Shown: positions 26,946 through 36,132 of the stretch, piece by piece
Numbering within the stretch: the stretch's first letter is position 1
How the letters are laid out: each line of letters opens with the position of its first letter
Source: Zavarzinella sp.
GTDB lineage: Bacteria; Planctomycetota; Planctomycetia; Gemmatales; Gemmataceae
DNA: 64,000 nt
Assembly: GCA_041399155.1 (NCBI GenBank)
Contig: JAWKTI010000008.1
Coordinates: 45,142-109,141 of the forward strand
Reading direction: 5' to 3'
Notes under the pieces: model-generated
What the model saw: only the letters and a program-made list of their open reading frames with translations
Told to the model about the DNA's origin: nothing
Database searches by the model: none
Program-made: the position numbers and the translations under genes

Positions 26946-27667
26946 TTGTTACCCCCCAACGACTCCTGCATTTTCTTCCAGACCTCTGGGTCAACGGTGG
27001 CACTGTCAAAGTTCTGACTGTACTGTAATGCTCGAACATAGGCAGCAATGCGCCAGCGATCGGTGACCGCAATATCTGATGCAAAGTTTGGCATGCCGCC
27101 ATAACCTTTGGTGATCACATGGTAGAAATATCCAATCGGAATCTCCCGCAGGGAAACTGGCACTTTGTATAACTGAAAGGCACGCGAATTATCCTTGTGA
27201 TAATTTGGTGGTGCCAGATAACCTCGCTCCACAATTTTGCCCATGCCATCACCGACGGTGCCATGGCATGGTGAACAGTGAATCTGGTAGCGTTGCTGGC
27301 CACGCTGCAAATCCTTTAAGGTCATCTTAAAGGGGGTTTTGCTGACAAAGTTATCCACATTATTGGCAATGCCAGGCCCGGTAACAATATTGTCCTGCGG
27401 GTTCGGTCCGATTGCAACGCGCTGTGCTTTTTGGCCTTCAACACTCAACCCGGTTGCCATCGGATCGTCACTCAAGTACTGACTTCGATGAATAGTGCCA
27501 TCTTCCAGCGGACGTGCGGAACGTTGATCGCTGAAGAAATCACTTTCGGACAATGTTCTGTTTGCTGGCTGGTGGGCCATCCGTTGCTGACACGCGGTAA
27601 AGGTCAGAATCAACACGACCAATATGCCGCTTCGCACATATCGGGCTTTTGATGCGTGATTACTCAT
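26942..27667 (-). CDS. actE: ACIII subunit ActE (monohaem cytochrome c)
   Basis: A 241-residue protein with an N-terminal lipoprotein-like signal (about 12-26, lipobox near LTFTAC) and one haem c site, CSPCH, at about residue 132, followed by GTVGDGMGKIVERGY. A downstream KGYGGMPNFASDI supplies a Met for the sixth haem ligand. In ACIII the ActE haem carries electrons out of the complex. It overlaps actF by four bases and actD by eight. Confidence 0.9.
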   Translation of the reverse strand: MSNHASKARYVRSGILVVLILTFTACQQRMAHQPANRTLSESDFFSDQRSARPLEDGTIHRSQYLSDDPMATGLSVEGQKAQRVAIGPNPQDNIVTGPGIANNVDNFVSKTPFKMTLKDLQRGQQRYQIHCSPCHGTVGDGMGKIVERGYLAPPNYHKDNSRAFQLYKVPVSLREIPIGYFYHVITKGYGGMPNFASDIAVTDRWRIAAYVRALQYSQNFDSATVDPEVWKKMQESLGGNK

Positions 27668-28217
27668 GAGGCACCTCCGCCAGGGATACAGGCGTTGTTG
27701 ATTCCATCAACGTACGGGTGGCTGCAAGATTGAACTTCGGATCAGTTGCTTCCACCGCCATAAAAAACTTATCTCTGCTGGCAGCAGCGAACTGTGGCAC
27801 GTTAAACAGCGGGTGATGCAGTCGGGGCAGGCCACAAATCGCAAACAAACCAAATACTCCGGTTAAAGCACAAGTCAAAATCCCAGTTTCAAAGGTAATC
27901 GGAATGAAACTGGGCCAACTGATCAGCGGTTTTCCGCCAATATTCAGTGGATATTCAAATGCAGACAGGTACGACTGCATTACAAAACCAATTACCGCAC
28001 CGATCACGCCGCCACACAACATGATGGTGGCCATTTCGGAATACTTGAAACCCAGGGCATCTGCTACACCTGCTACCGGGTATGGCGAATAGCCATCCAG
28101 TTTGGTGTAGCCTGCTTCCTTCACTTTCGTGATACCAGCAATCAGATCATCAGCCGTGTTGTATTCTGCCAGCAACCCATAGATCGCTGGGCCTTGTTCG
28201 TCATGCACGTCGCTCAT
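27660..28217 (-). CDS. actD: ACIII subunit ActD (DUF3341 family)
   Basis: A 185-residue protein with two transmembrane helices (about 60-80 and 110-133). It starts with a soluble domain containing the family's YGLLAEYNTADDLIAGITKVK and GYTKLDGYSPYPV segments and ends with a second soluble part containing HHPLFN. ActD is a structural membrane subunit of ACIII. It overlaps actC by four bases and actE by eight. Confidence 0.92.
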   Translation of the reverse strand: MSDVHDEQGPAIYGLLAEYNTADDLIAGITKVKEAGYTKLDGYSPYPVAGVADALGFKYSEMATIMLCGGVIGAVIGFVMQSYLSAFEYPLNIGGKPLISWPSFIPITFETGILTCALTGVFGLFAICGLPRLHHPLFNVPQFAAASRDKFFMAVEATDPKFNLAATRTLMESTTPVSLAEVPHE

Positions 28218-29626
28218 GGAGGGCCCTCCGCGATTGAATGTCCATCTTGACCACCACCTTTCTTCGGCAGCAATTCACGCATTTCGGTGATGCTGATCAT
28301 TGGCACGTAGCGAACAAACAGCATGAAGAAGAAAAAGAAGATCCCGAATGTTCCCAGATAGAGCAACCAGTCCCACATGGTCGGAGCATAATGGCCCCAC
28401 ATCGATGGGAGATACTCGCGGGTAAGCGTGATCACAATCACATATCGTTCAAACCACATCCCGATCAATGCAATGATGGAAACGGCAAACAATATCCAGG
28501 CATTCATCCGCCACTTCTTCACCCACAATACCTGGGGTGCCACAAAGTTACAGAAAATCAGCACCCAGTACGACCAGCCGTACGGACCAAACAGTCGCTG
28601 CCACGTGGTGCTCTGTTCGTAAATGCTATGACTGTACCAGCCAAACCAGACTTCGCTGAAATAGCCATAAGAGACCATCAAGCCGGTCGCCAGCATCACC
28701 TTGGCACAATTATCGATGTGCCAGTCGGTAATAAAGTCTTTCAGGCCATAGAGCGATCGCAGTGGGATCGCCAGCACCAGAACCATGGCGAAACCAGAGA
28801 AAATCGCACCAATCACGAAGAACGGTGGGAAAATCGTCGCGTGCCAAAGCGGGACAATCGAGACTGCAAAGTCAAACGACACAATCGAGTGCACCGAAAA
28901 TACCAGTGGGGTTGAAATCCCTGCCAGGATCAGGTAGACCTTTTCATATCGACGCCAATGATACGCCGAACCACGCCAGCCGAGTGCCAGTAAGCCGTAA
29001 ATCAGCTTCTGAATCCGGGTGGGTGCGGCATCTCGCAACGTTGCAAAGTCCGGAATCAAACCCACGTACCAGAAAATCAGAGATACGGTGAAGTAGGTAC
29101 TGACCGCAAATACGTCCCATTCCAGCGGACTGCGGAACTGAGGCCACATCCCAAAGTTGTAGGGTGCCGGGAACAGCCAGTACGCCAGCCAGGGCCGACC
29201 CGTGTGAAGCAAGGGAAACACCCCGGCACACATCACGGCGAAAATCGTCATCGCCTCAGCAAATCGGTTGATACTGGTACGCCAACGCTGGTGCAACAGT
29301 AGCAGAATTGCCGAAATCAACGTTCCCGCGTGGCCGATACCGATCCACCAGACGAAGTTGATAATTGCGAAGCCCCAAGCCGAGGCAATATTCAAGCCCC
29401 ATACCCCGGTACCGTAAGTCAGCAGGTGGACTACTGTACCAACGAAAACGAGGGAAAAGACTACACCAAAGCCGAACGCCAGCCACCAGACTTTCGGATG
29501 CCCTTTGACACCAATAGCAATGTTTCCAATGCTATCCGCTACGGTGCCAAGGTTGTGAGTCCCACCAATCGCTGGTGGGAGTTCTTCCACGTGGGGTGGG
29601 TGTGGTTCGAGAACGCCTGTCGCCAT
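28214..29626 (-). CDS. actC: ACIII subunit ActC (NrfD-like quinol-oxidising membrane subunit)
   Basis: A 470-residue protein with about ten helices in the two four-helix bundles of the NrfD/PsrC family. Typical parts are NFVWWIGIGHAGTLISAILLL near the putative quinone site and VHSIVSFDFAVSIVPLWHATIFPPFFVIGA. It is expected to bind and oxidise quinol and pass electrons to the iron-sulphur clusters of ActB. It is followed by actD with a four-base overlap; actB ends seven bases upstream. Confidence 0.93.
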   Translation of the reverse strand: MATGVLEPHPPHVEELPPAIGGTHNLGTVADSIGNIAIGVKGHPKVWWLAFGFGVVFSLVFVGTVVHLLTYGTGVWGLNIASAWGFAIINFVWWIGIGHAGTLISAILLLLHQRWRTSINRFAEAMTIFAVMCAGVFPLLHTGRPWLAYWLFPAPYNFGMWPQFRSPLEWDVFAVSTYFTVSLIFWYVGLIPDFATLRDAAPTRIQKLIYGLLALGWRGSAYHWRRYEKVYLILAGISTPLVFSVHSIVSFDFAVSIVPLWHATIFPPFFVIGAIFSGFAMVLVLAIPLRSLYGLKDFITDWHIDNCAKVMLATGLMVSYGYFSEVWFGWYSHSIYEQSTTWQRLFGPYGWSYWVLIFCNFVAPQVLWVKKWRMNAWILFAVSIIALIGMWFERYVIVITLTREYLPSMWGHYAPTMWDWLLYLGTFGIFFFFFMLFVRYVPMISITEMRELLPKKGGGQDGHSIAEGPP

Positions 29627-29632
29627 AATTAA

Positions 29633-32600
29633 TTACGCCCTCGGCATTTCTGGGTTAGGGTTACGAACCGCAGCCAGATACGTCGTCCGTGGCTGCGTAT
29701 TTAATTCTGCCAGCAAACCGTAATTCGTGGGTCGACGTTTCCATTCTGAAACGACCGAATCACCATCATCAAGGTTACCAAATGCGATCGCACCGGATGG
29801 GCAGGCTGCCTGGCAGGCAGTCAGAATTTCGCCATCCAGAATCTCCCGTCTTTGACGTTCGGCTTCAATTTCTGCCGAGCGAATCCGCTGGACGCAGTAG
29901 GTGCACTTTTCCATGACCCCACGCTCGCGAACACTGACTTCGGGATTCCGCATCAGTTTGTAGGTATCAGTTCGCCAGTCTGCGTACGTCAAAAAGTTAA
30001 ATCGACGAACCTTATATGGACAGTTGTTTGAGCAATAGCGGGTCCCGACGCACCGATTGTACACCATGTCATTCAGACCATCGGCTGAGTGTGCGGTGGC
30101 TGCCACCGGGCACACCACTTCGCAGGGGGCTTTTTCGCACTGCTGGCACGGAACAGGCTGGAAGTGCACCTGAATATTGCCTGCATCATCCGGATCGTTG
30201 CCAGAGTAGTAGCGATCGACGCGAATCCAGTGCATTTCCCGACCGCGAGTGACCTGATCTTTGCCCACTACGGGGATGTTGTTTTCGGCCTGACAGGCAA
30301 TCATGCATACACCGCACCCGTGGCACGTATTGAGATCGATTGCCATCCCCCACCGACGTGCTTTCGCGTAGTCGCTGGTAGTATTGATGTGCGGGTCATC
30401 GGAATGCAATCCCAGAATGTCATCAGGCAGATTGCGGCTGTCCGGATGCAGTGTCAGTGGGATTAAACGTTTATCATGAACATGGTGTTCATGACCATGT
30501 TCATCGTGCTTGTGGCCATCATTCCCATGGTCATGCCCTTTTTTCGAGGGTGCCGGCTGCGGGACAATAATCATGTCCTTTTCCGGTTTGGCGGCATTGG
30601 GAATTGATGCAAACGTAGGATTTTTCTGAAACTCTGGCAGATAACCCATCCGTGCGGGCCGACGATCCCAACCCGAATCGTCTTTCATCGCATGGTGGGC
30701 CTGCGTACAAGCCAGTGTGTAGCGGTTCGTGCTGGCTACAGGCTTCTCGCAGTTATCCATCCACAAACTGCTCGTGGTGCGGATCGTGAAAGTATTAAAA
30801 CCTTTCTCATTTCCTACCTGACCAGCATGGGTGCGGCCAAAACCCAGGTGCAGAGTAATCGAATCGTCTGCATGGCCCGGCTGAATCCAGACTGGAATAC
30901 TTAAGGTCTTACCAGCTAAGGAGATATCGATGAAATTGGCACTTACCTGACCGTGCTCGCCGCCCCCCCAGCGTTCGCTGTAAACAGTAACGCCTAGGTC
31001 TTTAGCTGTTTTCGGGCTGATAATTGCTGCGTTGTCCCACGTCAGCTTGGTAATTGGCTTTGGCAATTCCTGCAGCCAGCCATTGTTGGCGTAACGACCA
31101 TCGTGGATATTCGGGTCCACACGGAAGTTGACCTCAAAAGCAGCCACTTTCGTAACACTTTCTTTGAGATTCGTAATATCCGGAGCTTTTTCAACAGTGG
31201 GCCAGGCCGAATCTGGAATTACCCCATCCTGCAGCCAATGTTCCCACGCATGCTGAAACTCTTTGTGCTTTTCAGATGGCTTCCACTGTTTGTGCCAGTA
31301 AGCTTTGACCACTTCCATAGAACTGGAAGGCGTCATGGTTTCCACGGCACCCAGTGGACCGGGCACCTGAACCTTGTAGTCAAACAGCCGCACGAACAAC
31401 TCCAGTGGAGTGCGTGCGCCATGCAGTGGGGCAATCAACGGTTGTTGCAAAGAAACAATACCATCGTAGCCACGCCCATCACCCCATGTTTCCAGATAAT
31501 GTGCCAGCGGGAAGTGCCAGTCGCACTTGATGGCGGTCTCATCCAGGTGGGTACCCATATGAATCTTCAGGCCCACTTTCGCCAGTGCATCGGCAAAGCC
31601 CAGATCCACAGGAGCATCGTAAACAGGATTACTTCCCAGAATCAGCAGTGCATCGACTTTGCCAGACTTCATCTCATCAACCAGTTTGGTGAGATTTGCA
31701 GTCTGACTGCCGAATGTTTTGTCAGCCTTCTTCAACGTGACCGATTTGCCAAATGCCTTTAATTCCTGATTGATTGCGTGGGCAATCGCATGAACTGCGG
31801 CAGGCTGATGATCGCCTACCACTACCAGGCCTTTCCCTTCATGGGCCTTTAAATCATTGAAAAGCGGATCGAGCCAGCGTTCAGCCAATTCAGGCAGTTT
31901 TTCGCCAGAAGCGACTTTCAAACCAAACTTATTAGCCAATGCTCGAATAAACGAATCAATCTGCGTGCTTTTCAGTGCCAGCCGGTGATCTGCAACCGAA
32001 CCCGTACCAGTGAGGTTCGATTCAACCGCATACAGGCGAGTTAGCTTCTCCTCGGTAGCACCTTCTTTGCTGGTAACCCGTCGATTCACATTAAATTCAC
32101 GTGAGTATCGAACGGCGGCTTCCCCATGACAAAGGAAGTCTGCATCCACTGCCAGAACGCGGGTGGCCTGAGTGAAATCGTACACAGGTAGCAGTTCTTC
32201 GCCAAATGCCAGCTGACTACCCTGGGATACGAAATCTCGGTTGCTGGTTTCGTATTCGTACCATTCGGTATTCTTAAACTGTACTTTGAAATCAGCGATT
32301 ACCGATCGCAAGGTGGGTGATGATGAAGCCAGCGAAAGAATACGAATGTTTTTGGTTTGCAGCCCTTCAAACTTCGTCCGCAATTCGGAAGTGGCTTCAT
32401 CCCACGATTTTGCCAATCCCTGAAACTGAATGTTTCGGGATCGATCTGGATCGTACAGATCCAGCAGCGATGCCTGAATGTGGGCACTGGAAGCCCCGAC
32501 GCTGCCCGGGTGGGTGGGATTGCCTTCGATTTTGATAGGTCGGCCTTCACGGCTTTTCACCAACACACCTGTTGCCACGCCACCTTGCGAAAAGGTGGTT

Positions 32601-32893
32601 GCATAAAACAGGGGCAGCCCCAGCGTCATTCCTTCGGGCTGACGAACATATGGGAAGATCTTTTTCGGCGATGCCGGACGAGGCGAACAGCCAATGCCAG
32701 CCAATGCCAAGGATGCCGCCGAAAGTGTCAGAAATGTCCGACGACTCAGAGGATCCGTCCAAGATTCCGCATCATCCGGAAATTCCCGCTCCAGCATCTC
32801 CTGAAATGCAGGAGTATTTGCCAATTCTTCCAAACCAAGCCACTGCTCTTTCCCAGAGGCTGGCGTATTCAACAAATTCGTTGTTTCACCCAT
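29633..32893 (-). CDS. actB: ACIII subunit ActB (molybdopterin-oxidoreductase-like plus Fe-S domain)
   Basis: A 1086-residue fusion. A twin-arginine motif, SRRTFLTLSAASLALAGIGC, with R51-R52 and lipobox Cys69, shows Tat export and lipidation. Residues about 80-770 resemble molybdopterin oxidoreductases but lack an N-terminal cluster Cys motif, as is usual for ActB. A His-rich linker (about 782-809) follows. The C-terminal domain has four cluster motifs: CHGCGVCMIACQ (about 855), CQQCEKAPCEVVCP, CVGTRYCSNNCP and CTYCVQRI paired with CQAACP. The clusters take electrons from ActC and pass them to the ActA and ActE haems. The His-rich linker is unusual (see findings). Confidence 0.95.
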   Translation of the reverse strand: MGETTNLLNTPASGKEQWLGLEELANTPAFQEMLEREFPDDAESWTDPLSRRTFLTLSAASLALAGIGCSPRPASPKKIFPYVRQPEGMTLGLPLFYATTFSQGGVATGVLVKSREGRPIKIEGNPTHPGSVGASSAHIQASLLDLYDPDRSRNIQFQGLAKSWDEATSELRTKFEGLQTKNIRILSLASSSPTLRSVIADFKVQFKNTEWYEYETSNRDFVSQGSQLAFGEELLPVYDFTQATRVLAVDADFLCHGEAAVRYSREFNVNRRVTSKEGATEEKLTRLYAVESNLTGTGSVADHRLALKSTQIDSFIRALANKFGLKVASGEKLPELAERWLDPLFNDLKAHEGKGLVVVGDHQPAAVHAIAHAINQELKAFGKSVTLKKADKTFGSQTANLTKLVDEMKSGKVDALLILGSNPVYDAPVDLGFADALAKVGLKIHMGTHLDETAIKCDWHFPLAHYLETWGDGRGYDGIVSLQQPLIAPLHGARTPLELFVRLFDYKVQVPGPLGAVETMTPSSSMEVVKAYWHKQWKPSEKHKEFQHAWEHWLQDGVIPDSAWPTVEKAPDITNLKESVTKVAAFEVNFRVDPNIHDGRYANNGWLQELPKPITKLTWDNAAIISPKTAKDLGVTVYSERWGGGEHGQVSANFIDISLAGKTLSIPVWIQPGHADDSITLHLGFGRTHAGQVGNEKGFNTFTIRTTSSLWMDNCEKPVASTNRYTLACTQAHHAMKDDSGWDRRPARMGYLPEFQKNPTFASIPNAAKPEKDMIIVPQPAPSKKGHDHGNDGHKHDEHGHEHHVHDKRLIPLTLHPDSRNLPDDILGLHSDDPHINTTSDYAKARRWGMAIDLNTCHGCGVCMIACQAENNIPVVGKDQVTRGREMHWIRVDRYYSGNDPDDAGNIQVHFQPVPCQQCEKAPCEVVCPVAATAHSADGLNDMVYNRCVGTRYCSNNCPYKVRRFNFLTYADWRTDTYKLMRNPEVSVRERGVMEKCTYCVQRIRSAEIEAERQRREILDGEILTACQAACPSGAIAFGNLDDGDSVVSEWKRRPTNYGLLAELNTQPRTTYLAAVRNPNPEMPRA

Positions 32894-32908
32894 GATTACC
32901 CCTCGAAA

Positions 32909-33622
32909 TTAACGGTGACAGATTGAACAGTTCGTAATAACCATTGCATCGCGGACACGGTGCAGTTCCTTCAGTTGTTTGCCCAACTCCAGTTGGGTAT
33001 AAGGCTTCCCTGTGGCGGGGTTTTCCTTCTTACCTGTAGTTGGGTCAATATAATCTTCCGCTTTCCACTTCATGTTGGTGATTTCGGTCAGCGGTCGCAG
33101 ATGCTCTTCCGGGTTACGGTGACATTTCAGGCACCACTCCATCAAGAGCGTGTGTTTTTGGGACATCAACGGCATTTCATCCACTTCGCCGTGGCAGGAA
33201 TAGCACCCCACCCCTTTGCCCAAGTGAATCGAGTGGTTGAAATACGCATAATCCGGCAAATTATGAATTTTTTCCCATGGAATCGACTGATTATTTTCAA
33301 AGCTGGCCCGCACCGGGTTCAGCATTTGGGAGCCATTCCACATCTGCTGGTGGCATTTCATGCACGTTTCCGTGGGCGGGATGCCAGCGTAGGGGGAAGT
33401 TTCGGCCGCAGTGTGACAAAAGCGACAATCGATCCCCAACTCACTGACGTGGTGCTTGTGGCTGAATGGCACCGGTTGATCCACCACTTCGCCTTTGCCC
33501 GTGATGTAGCCGGAACGGTACAAAATGGCCCCCGTTGCTCCAGAACCCATGCCCATAAGAGGGAGACCAAACACCAGCATTCGTACGATGGTGTTCATTC
33601 CTCGTGGAAAGATTTGTGGCAT
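32909..33622 (-). CDS. actA: ACIII subunit ActA (pentahaem cytochrome c)
   Basis: A 237-residue protein with an N-terminal membrane anchor (about 10-33) and five CxxCH sites: CRFCH, CMKCH, CYSCH, CLKCH and CSICH. Five haems match ActA of known ACIII complexes. It spreads electrons from the ActB clusters to the outer cytochromes and the oxidase. It is the first recognised act gene; a small membrane-protein gene lies 37 bases before it. Confidence 0.95.
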   Translation of the reverse strand: MPQIFPRGMNTIVRMLVFGLPLMGMGSGATGAILYRSGYITGKGEVVDQPVPFSHKHHVSELGIDCRFCHTAAETSPYAGIPPTETCMKCHQQMWNGSQMLNPVRASFENNQSIPWEKIHNLPDYAYFNHSIHLGKGVGCYSCHGEVDEMPLMSQKHTLLMEWCLKCHRNPEEHLRPLTEITNMKWKAEDYIDPTTGKKENPATGKPYTQLELGKQLKELHRVRDAMVITNCSICHR

Positions 33623-33659
33623 TGATTATTCCTGTTATCGAAGCCGAGATTCACCCGGA

Positions 33660-33983
33660 TTAAAGACTGACACCATACTCTAGAAACAACATATTCACAA
33701 ACCGTGCAGTTAACAGTGCATGGCCGATGGAAAACTGTGCAAGAAAGATCGCACCCAGTGCGTAATACAATCCCTTAGCCGGGGTGCGGTTCCCCAGAAT
33801 GATGCTGAGGGTGGCCAGACCGCACGCTGCCACTGCCAGAAGCATGCCCATGGGGTAAATCCACCAGGTAAACATCGAAAAGACGGCCATGCTGAACGAA
33901 CCGACAGCAAAACCACGAACCTGGTGACGCAGGCCACCATGTTCCGCACTCGTTTCTATGCAAGCAGATTCAGGACCAACCAT
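33660..33983 (-). CDS. Small three-helix membrane protein at the head of the ACIII unit
   Basis: A 107-residue protein. The start MVGPESACIE is chosen because GGAG lies about nine bases upstream; a start 23 codons further upstream lacks a site. It has a short soluble head and about three hydrophobic spans (FAVGSFSMAVFSMFTWWIY, MGMLLAVAACGLATLSIIL, YYALGAIFLAQFSIGHALL), resembling DUF4190-type proteins. It probably belongs to the act transcription unit; its role is unknown. Confidence 0.6.
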   Translation of the reverse strand: MVGPESACIETSAEHGGLRHQVRGFAVGSFSMAVFSMFTWWIYPMGMLLAVAACGLATLSIILGNRTPAKGLYYALGAIFLAQFSIGHALLTARFVNMLFLEYGVSL

Positions 33984-34373
33984 CGGGAACTTCTCCACAG
34001 ACTCGGCAAACAAAGTTATATGCAAATCATGGGCCACACGGACAGTGGGCAACGAAAACGATTGCCGCGAACCACCAGAATGCCACGAAGATTAACCGTA
34101 AGTGCTTGTTTTGAAATAATTTAAGTCAGGTGACTTTTTGAAATTTTCAGGAAATCAATCCTGTTTGTGTGCCGCACACCATCGATTCGTTTCTTACTTT
34201 CGCATTTTTCATTTCCCACCGCACGCAATTGTGGGAATCAGATGGACATTTGCACAACTAAATGATTGTCCGAAAGTTTGTCTGAAGCTTGTTATATAAT
34301 CAATTAAATACATAATATATTGATCATAATTCAACATGAAATTCGGTTTGTTGTTCCGTCTGGATAGTCTTGC
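33984..34373. other. Intergenic region upstream of the ACIII unit
   Basis: About 390 bases, strongly A+T-rich around 34290-34330. The promoter for the minus-strand ACIII-oxidase unit should be here. No gene, RNA or clear operator could be supported. Confidence 0.4.
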
Positions 34374-34670
34374 TCAGCGGACCAATTTTGCTTTGAGTTG
34401 GCTGATCATCAGATCAAGTTCATCAAGTGATTTCTGCTGCAACTCGTCCACAGGGGTAATTGACAAGCCGAGAATCTCCTCAAATGCATGAATCTGGCCG
34501 ATTTTTCGACCTCGATCTGTGCCGATACTGATCCCTTCTTTCACGCCTTCTTGTTTCGCAAGTCTTTCAAAAGATGTAACGTATGGCATTTGGTTCTCCG
34601 TCAATAATTCAAATCGGACTTTGTTAAAATCTTCTTCAAGTTCATCTGGTAATTTTAGCAGCCAGTCCAA
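34374..34670 (-). pseudogene. C-terminal fragment of an Rpn/YhgA-like (PD-(D/E)XK transposase family) gene
   Basis: About 98 residues, reading EITRLDWLLKLPDELEEDF and then a helical tail with SFERLAKQEGVKEGISIG. The DWLLxLPxEL motif and the following helical region are the conserved C-terminal part of the Rpn family of recombination-promoting nucleases. The frame is closed by a stop a dozen codons upstream, no ATG or ribosome site precedes it, and the catalytic N-terminal half is gone. A second fragment with the same motif is at 10682-10831. Confidence 0.65.
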
Positions 34671-34879
34671 TCGAGTAATTTCCAGGAAAACACCAAAATA
34701 AACGATTTTTATCGTGTTTTACAGCCATTTCGCAGCGGTACACCATACCTTGGCTATTCCAGATTTTATCAGATTTTCCACCAATTAGTGCTTTTTCTGT
34801 ACCAAATTCTGTGCCGAAAGCCCCCATGTTCGATGTGCAAGGGTTTTTGGATACTACAAAAAGGGTAAAAATTTGTGAT

Positions 34880-35311
34880 CTTGGAGGATATCTGTACGAG
34901 AGAAAAAACGAAACACGATTGGAAGATTGAAATCGCCAACCTTCTCGAAGGTGGTTATGGCCCAATGCAAGTAAGTCATTCTGGTGTGTGACAATCTCAA
35001 TACGCATACGAAAAGGAGCGTTTTACGAAGTCTTTGAGCCAGCTCGTTAGTTAGTCGCCTGGAATTACACTACACCCCCAAGCATGGAAGTTGGCTCAAT
35101 ATGGCGGAAAACGAGCAGAGTAGTATGATGCAGCAATGCCTAGTAGCAGGTCGGCGCATCGGCAGCATCGAAGAGCTCGCTTCCGACACCACAGCCTGGC
35201 ATGAAGATGTTAACAACACCGAGCGCGAGATTGATTGGCAAATGAAAACTGACGACGCAAGGCACAAGCTAAATTTACTCTATCCTAAAATCAAGATGTA
35301 ACAAAGTACTA
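34880..35311 (+). pseudogene. Decayed 3' part of an IS630-family transposase gene with its right end
   Basis: The bases align with the second reading frame of the intact copy (38213-38908) from its WREVSVRE part to the end, but frameshifts and an in-frame stop break it into pieces. The longest open piece reads MAENEQSSMMQQ and ends DDARHKLNLLYPKIKM, matching DEARTKLKSVYPTIKS of the intact copy. The segment TPKHGSWLN is preserved. It ends with GTAACAAAGTAC then TA, which matches the right inverted repeat of the intact copy with two mismatches. The left half of the element is missing. Confidence 0.75.
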
Positions 35312-35511
35312 GCTAGAAATTACTGACCTTTACCCAAGCATTTCGGCAAACCGGGATTTTTGTTTTGGTGAAGATCTTGCGGAGAACCAAATCCATCTTC
35401 TTGGTTTCCCACCTCCGTACCTAAATTCGATTTACAACTCCTAGATTTTGCGAACCGACTTCAGCAATTTGCTTAAACCTGCGAGTGATTGAAGCCGATA
35501 TACAGAACACT

Positions 35512-36006
35512 ATGTGTCGTGTTTTAACCCTCCTACTCCTGTTTGGTGTGCTACTCTTTCAATGGGTAAACGGCATTCGTTGTTTTGGCTGGTGCTTATC
35601 AGTAGGTGAGGACATTAGGTCGCACGTGCATCTACAAGCAGTACTACCCGAGACGCCAGAAGTCAAAAAATGTGGCTGCCATAGATCAGTTCAATTGAGC
35701 ATTACCGCCGCGAGCCTGCATGCACATGATCAAGTCATCTCGCCTCCAACTGCTGCGACGGACCAAGCACGGTTTCCAAATTCCTACAATAGTATTTTGT
35801 ATTTGGACTTTAGCCCCACATTTGGCTGTCGAGTGAGTGTTTACGAAAGTGTTGATGTTAGCAACTGTCCTGCTCCTAAACTGGTGTGGGCGTTTAACCT
35901 TCATCGCTGGAACTACAACTCACCCAGCTACTTCATCTCGCCGTTGGTCACACAGCAATGTCCAATGGCAATTATCCAGTTTATCTCCGCGTCTGCGCTC
36001 TTTTGA
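35512..36006 (+). CDS. Small secreted Cys/His-containing protein, unknown
   Basis: A 164-residue protein whose start is placed at MCRVLTLLLL to give a normal signal peptide (about 1-20). A start nine codons upstream is possible. The mature part contains several Cys and His, including CFGWC and CGCHR. It lies just before the CzcC-like gene and within a metal-efflux region, so a periplasmic metal-binding or accessory role is plausible. I recognise no family. Confidence 0.45.
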   Translation: MCRVLTLLLLFGVLLFQWVNGIRCFGWCLSVGEDIRSHVHLQAVLPETPEVKKCGCHRSVQLSITAASLHAHDQVISPPTAATDQARFPNSYNSILYLDFSPTFGCRVSVYESVDVSNCPAPKLVWAFNLHRWNYNSPSYFISPLVTQQCPMAIIQFISASALF

Positions 36007-36132
36007 TTTAGTAGGCATTTTTACTCGCCCGTAACTGGCGAGCAAAATCGCCAGAAGCAGTCTAACAATCTCGTGGTTGTCATCAGTTGAGGGGTCGATT
36101 ACGCATTCCGTAATTTATTTAGGAGATGATAG

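Noticed and set aside
34642..35007. A 121-residue minus-strand frame between the Rpn fragment and the IS remnant
   Set aside because: It runs across the decayed IS630 sequence of the other strand and has no family motif; it is a chance frame.
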